A stretch of DNA of 64,000 nt. It comes from Phallus indusiatus. Its lineage: Eukaryota; Basidiomycota; Agaricomycetes; Phallales; Phallaceae. Numbering within the stretch: the first letter of the stretch is position 1; every line of letters starts with the position of its first letter. Positions 58,853-64,000 of the stretch are shown here, in pieces. Where the stretch lies: the NCBI GenBank assembly GCA_027605045.1, contig JAQFWX010000044.1, forward strand, positions 206,111-270,110, read 5' to 3'. The translations under genes were made by a program, and so were the position numbers. Under the pieces are notes generated by a model. It had not been told where the DNA came from and did not search any database. It saw nothing but the letters and a program-made list of their open reading frames with translations.

Positions 58853-61800
58853 TCAGTCATTTTTGGGTCCACATTGTGTCCAATTAGTACCGTGTACGAA
58901 ATTTGTGAAATTTAGTTTTGTATAATTTCGATACGGCATATACGTCATGCATGGAAGCCAAAGCCGTTTTCTCATCTTTGCCGGAACCCAGAACAAAAGC
59001 TCACCCTCCAAACCCAAAACCCATCCATTGTAAGCCGTCTGGGCGAAAGCAGAAAATGAAGCTTTTTTCCAAGCCGTTAATGCATAATTTAATGTCTCTG
59101 TCCTGTTGGACACCGGTGTTCTGAGCGTCTCTGTGAGTGAATCGCATTGAATATAAGTGATACTACACTTACCCCTCGATATCGGAACCATCTGCGGCGA
59201 GCGATGGAGGAGTCCTGTACAGAGAAAGCATTATCTCACACGTATCCCAGTCCCAGACATAATAACCTCCATCCGATAGAGCTAATACTAGATGTCTTTT
59301 GCTCAAAACCAGGGCTCTCGTCTCCATATTACTATCTCTTGGTAATGGAAACTGAGCCGCGCCGGTGACCATCTTTTTGGATTGTATATCCCAGACATCT
59401 GGAAGTCCAATATGTACCTCAAATCTTGCCTCAGATGCTATTATAATTCGTTTCGAGTCATTGGAGAAGTCAAAGTTAATGTTAATATTTGGTCGACCTA
59501 ACGACGGGCCAGAGAGCAAGGTTTCGGTGTCTACGTCGAAGAGTTTGATTTCGTCGCCTTCAACCCATGCCATATACTTTCCGTTGCTGGATCGTCGTAT
59601 TTTAGGATAACTGTCTGAGAATGGAATCGAGCCTACTCTTGTTCCCGTTAGATCCAATATATCGACACCGTAGTTTGACATGCATATGAGATGTTTTTCG
59701 TTGGCAGAAACGTGAATCTGAAATTTAGACTTTGACTTGACTGTAAATATTTCCACCACTCTGTCATCAGGCTCCAGTTCCCAAACTTTTACTTCAACAT
59801 CACCAAAGCCATGAGTCACAGCAAAGCGGGTACCTCGCACGGGGAGAAGGGAATACCAATCATACGGCAAGTCGATTGGACCAAAAACTAATTGGCGGGT
59901 ACGACTATCCCATATCGAAATGCTTCTTTCACATCCCGAAATAACATAGTTGTCCAACCACAAGAGTTTTCTGATTGAATGGGCTGATCCATCTATAACA
60001 ATCTCGTCTTCTTTTTCAGACCAGACACAGAGTCCGTGGCTGCTGACATATGCCACGCACACATTTTCCTCGTCGGCATAAACATCGACAGGTCCGCAGG
60101 CTTGAAGTTCAGCTTCAAAGACCGTTGTTATATTATCTGAGACTCGGACGCAACACTCCTCGAGATCCGTCTCATACCAAAGAATGAGATATGAACCCCG
60201 CTGCCAGATTTCATACACATCCCAAATTTCATTGTCGTGCGGATGATTTGGTTCTATAGATTTATCCCATTGTTGAACGTAAAGTGAGTTTGGATCGCCA
60301 TACGTGTCCAATGCAATTGCTCCGGAATCATGTGAAAACCCAAGACAGCAGTGGAGATGGGCTACATAGGATCGACTAATTAGTTCTCCTGTAGACACAA
60401 TCCAAATCGAGTACATTCCGGGGAAGATAGATATGATATATTGATCATCAGGGGACAGGCAGATGTCTTTGACGCGCAACCCATGTTGAATTTCGGTGAC
60501 TTTAGTGTTTGTCCGTAGACTCCAAATCTCTATCGCGGCGAAACCCCAGTTCGGGCTGAATGCAATGTAGCTGTTACTGAGTGCCAGCCTCTCTGAACGA
60601 TGGCAGGGAATGATGTGCTGGGTCTGGTTTCTAGTATTCCATGTGTACACTGTATCACCCCAGCTACCAATCCTCGGGCTTCCAATATCCCATCCATAAA
60701 CTGCAATCCAATCTCCGTTGGGAGAAACGGCAAGAGGAAAGTGATTCGCTACATTTTCGAAGCGTTTGACCACCCGACGACTTGGCCGATCAAATACTAG
60801 GAGTACTTCCTTTTCCGTCTGCCAAACTATAAATCGCCCGTCCGAAGAGATGGCACAATGACGACACTCGTCACCGATTATCTCCTCATACATCTCTGTC
60901 TCCATTTCCTTTGTCCTCATATTCCATGTCAGGATATTACCGTCCTTGAGACAGCAGTAGATCAATTCACCATCAGGGGAAAATACGATGCTGGAAATCC
61001 CCGGCCAATGAAAGTAATCTTTGTAAGTCGGACGACAAACTTCCCCCTCCCCTGTTACATAGTTCCATACATCAAAACCGCCGGAAGTCCCGATTGCAGC
61101 ACATTCGCCTTTCGGAGAAAAGGCAAACCTTTCGCGTGAGGTCAGCGAATAATGACTTTCTTGCATGAATCCAATTTTGCGTGAAGAGCTGACAGGTTCA
61201 CCAACATCGAACGTGAACAGCCCAGGATACCTTTCAAGATACTTTCTCGATACAAATGAACTCCGAGGCGCGAGCGGAAGTGCCGAGATATATAGATGTG
61301 GTGTGCTTCTTTGGATTATCACTCCGAAATCAAATACAAACGTCCACGCATCCATCGCATTTTCAGCCAGGTCACCATCCGCATGCTACTACCTGTTTCA
61401 GCTATCAAAGACTGTAACACGTAAAGGATCACTCACTTTACAACAATTCACTATCTCTCGCATTGCTACGCAATCTCTCTCCGAGCCAACCTGTAACGCC
61501 CCTAGCAAACTTAACGCCTCAAAATAATACATCAGTTTGTCGTCCATCAATGTCCGGACTGCACGAATCAGTTCTCCGCTAACAGGTGAGTTCCGGAGAT
61601 GGAAGCTCCAAAGACGACATGAATACGACAGATGGAGCGGAATGGCTTCCTTGACACGTGATTTCAAATTGGGCACACTCCAATTGGGCAGGTGCGATGT
61701 TTCAAGGTGACAAATATTGAAGCAGAGCATCCGATTCATCACTTTGAGACAGCCGAGAGTCATCTGGCTTTGGTCTGAGGTGTTGATGTAGTACTCATTT

Positions 61801-64000
61801 ATTTTTTCCCCGACTTGTTGGTCTTCCTCAGAGATTTTTTCGGCCTTGAAAAAATCGAATAACGAGGTGTGAAGAGGTTGTACCAGAGTAGACTCGCACG
61901 GGTCATGAACCCCAGAAAACAATGAACCGAACGGGCGCAGTGTCGACTTGATAGTTTGAATACCCTCAAAGATATTTTGTAGCGCGTGCATTGAGAGGGG
62001 TTCTTGTGCAGTTATAATAGCGCCTACTACCGTCTTGAACCTTTCTTTGAACCTAGGGCGCCGGGATTCTGGTTGGCTCAATATAATCTGATGATATAGT
62101 TCATATAGTGAGGAGGAAGAATTTGACACGCAAGTTTCCCATTTTTCCCGTATGAGTTCTTCATCTATGACGGTAGGATCAATGAACCCGCAAGCTGTCT
62201 GAGCCCATTGGAAAAGACCTTGCGCATGCTTGGCTAGTATACTTCGCCAGTGTTCGTCGATGCTATCCAGAGTTGGCGATATTCGATCCAGACGCTCTGA
62301 GACATAGGCTTTGATATCGTAATACGTTTCTTCTGAGTCAACATCATCCATTCGTTTATATAAAATACCCGGTTTCTGGCATTGGTACTCGATATCTTGT
62401 TCTGGGCGAGTGGTAACAAGCATACGATAATTCTTTGGGAGCTTGGTCCATTCATCGAGCAGAAATTTCAGGATTTCCCCGCGTTCTTCACGGTCTCCAC
62501 TCTCATCCAACGCATCTACGATGACCAGAACAGATCCAATCGTTGTCACATTCTTCGAAGGTTTAAGAATAAGCTCCTCAAACTGCGTCTCCGCATCCTT
62601 CTTCTTCCGAACCGCTGACGTAACGATAATCTTCATTAATTCTCTTCGCCACAAGATGTCGCTATCGGCCAGGTCACGGGATATCGTGCTGAAAAGACAA
62701 TTCCGCCGATCCGGGAAAGCCCTGTTAAAACAAAACATCGATCCAAGTCGGTTCGGTTTCTGAAATGTTTCAGCTATGGTATGTGCCACTGAGGATTTTC
62801 CTACTCCCGCTCGTCCGCTCAGAACCAGAATTTGTGGCAAGCTGTTGTCACCGATCCATTGTATTATTTCATTGATCAACGTCCGACGGGTCCTTGGTAA
62901 ACACCGTTTCTTCGGGAAATATCCAGCGTCGGGGTCGTAGGGCATTTCTCCAAGCAATGTCAAATCATCTGGTGAGGAATCATGAATTGTCGACAATAAC
63001 TCATGAGCTTGATGAATGACATACTTAGTTCAATGATTTTCTCGGACACGCGGAGTGTAACAATGTTACTTTCAATATTGACCGAATCCTTCAGAGCATT
63101 CATGAGGTGGTCGAGCTTGTCGTTAAAATCTTGGATCTTGTCATCTACAGTCCCAGATATTGCCTTAACTATGTTCTTAACTGGAGTTTCAATGTCAGAT
63201 TTATTTGCACAATTACACGAACTTGGAGAAAGACACAACCTGTACTTTCTGCGCTGTACTCTCTGATAAAATATGCGCATTCAATGGTTTGTTGAACGAG
63301 CATGGAAAGTGTCCCAGATTGATATGTCGACTGAATCGTGGACTGGGTCGCAGCAAGCTCGGTAAACCACTTTGCACGTGTAACGTATTCGTAAACGTCT
63401 TTCAGTTTTTCACATAACTTTCTGACTTTGTCATCACGGTTTTTTTTCGCAATAACAGTCTTGCAAAAAGATCAATATATATAGCCCGTCATATTCAAAA
63501 GAAAAAAGTGTGCATTTACCTTTGGAATAACCGATAAAACACCCCACGCTACCTGCGTATATACGTTTATCTTAAAAAGCTTTAGAAAAAGGATAAAGGT
63601 GTGCGGGATAATGGAACTACCTCGGAAACATTATCCATCACTTCCATAAAAACTCGAAAGGTGTCGAGAGACGATATCCAGATCTTCTCGTTATCAATAT
63701 AAACTTTCATCGCAGAATTGATAACGGTAGCAGCCTGGGCTGGCGTTTTTAGGTTCGGTAGGTTTTCTAACTTTGCTGATGCTTGTTCTATCACTCCCGA
63801 AGCGACGTCCATTTCAGATATTTTTTCGATGTTGAATGTTAATTGACATCCTTCAGAGACATCTAATTTGCACCGGCCTGCCATAATATTATAAATGCTA
63901 GGCTAACGACGACGTTTTACAACATAACTTACCGAATTCGCTTTGCATCTCAAATAGGTCAATGACCCGGCGTTTCCATGTGCCAATTGTATCGTTTAAC
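58853..64000 (-). CDS. NACHT-WD40 STAND receptor (fungal NLR), N-terminus beyond the window
   Basis: The open exon at the right edge (LNDTIGTWKRRVIDLFEMQSEF in two parts) splices via GTAAGT...GCAG to RCKLDVSEGCQLTF. Then come VYTQVAWGVLSVIPK, a helical N-terminal domain (RDDKVRKLCEKL, QQTIECAYFIREY) and a NACHT NTPase. The NTPase has Walker A LSGRAGVGKSS at about 62780-62812 and Walker B VLVIVDALDES at about 62510. After an intron at about 61386-61436 (CCK joined to HADGDLAENAM) follows a WD40-like propeller region of about 720 residues. The frame seems to end DGSDIEG at 59169. A GTAAGT donor there and a CTCAG acceptor 50 bp on lead to a last exon with GWVLGLEGELLFWVP and FVHGTNWTQC, a tail I know from this family. 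I therefore end the gene at 58853. Such receptors sense non-self or pathogens in fungi and can trigger cell death; the ligand is unknown. Confidence 0.88.

Noticed and set aside
58236..58915. Two plus-strand frames (106 and 120 codons) downstream of the NLR gene
   Set aside because: The residue composition is not protein-like and no motif is visible. The second overlaps the last NLR exon on the other strand.
1..64000. CRISPR array or prokaryotic operon structures
   Set aside because: Spliceosomal introns throughout and eukaryote-only families show nuclear fungal DNA; no regularly spaced repeats were seen.

Overview
The window is nuclear DNA from a filamentous basidiomycete, most likely an Agaricomycete. 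Genes are dense and broken by many short (about 45-60 nt) GT-AG introns. It holds families typical of mushrooms: an F-box-like gene, a NACHT/WD40 STAND receptor, an HNH-type protein, and secreted GH20 and GtaA-type enzymes. I found no CRISPR array and no intact transposon.

Layout. 1-23 kb is mostly housekeeping. It has the 3' end of a Ser/Pro-rich gene, ETF-ubiquinone oxidoreductase (-), a membrane-anchored histidine acid phosphatase (-), a very large GHKL-ATPase/DUF3684-type protein (+), a small two-helix membrane protein (-), a GDP-fucose-type transporter (+), a secreted GtaA/DUF1793-type glutaminase (+), an F-box-like gene (+) and an ArfGAP of the AGE2/SMAP type (-). 23-31 kb is looser. 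It has a small Cys-rich protein (-), the tiny OST4 gene (-) back to back with QCR8 (+, with an 11-nt exon), long stretches with no recognisable gene, and a GH20 beta-hexosaminidase (+).

31-51.5 kb is the most striking part. Two full-length tandem ZNFX1-like genes (+) each carry two CCCH fingers, an SF1 UPF1-like helicase, an NFX1-type Cys-rich array, a RING-like segment and a C-terminal RZ finger. A decayed 3' fragment of a third copy lies beyond a degenerate HNH-type gene (-). ZNFX1 relatives act in RNA silencing and antiviral sensing in other eukaryotes (Hrr1 in S. pombe, SAD-3 in Neurospora, ZNFX-1 in C. elegans, ZNFX1 in vertebrates). This therefore looks like a locally expanding and decaying RNA-surveillance or defence locus.

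52-64 kb has an intron-containing tRNA-Leu(AAG), a Pro-rich membrane protein with a 21-bp minisatellite, about 3.4 kb with no recognisable gene, and a NACHT/WD40 STAND receptor (-) that runs off the right edge. Several genes here (ArfGAP zinc finger, QCR8, the NLR C-terminus) become visible only after splicing by eye. Exon borders are my readings from splice signals and family conservation, not from transcripts.
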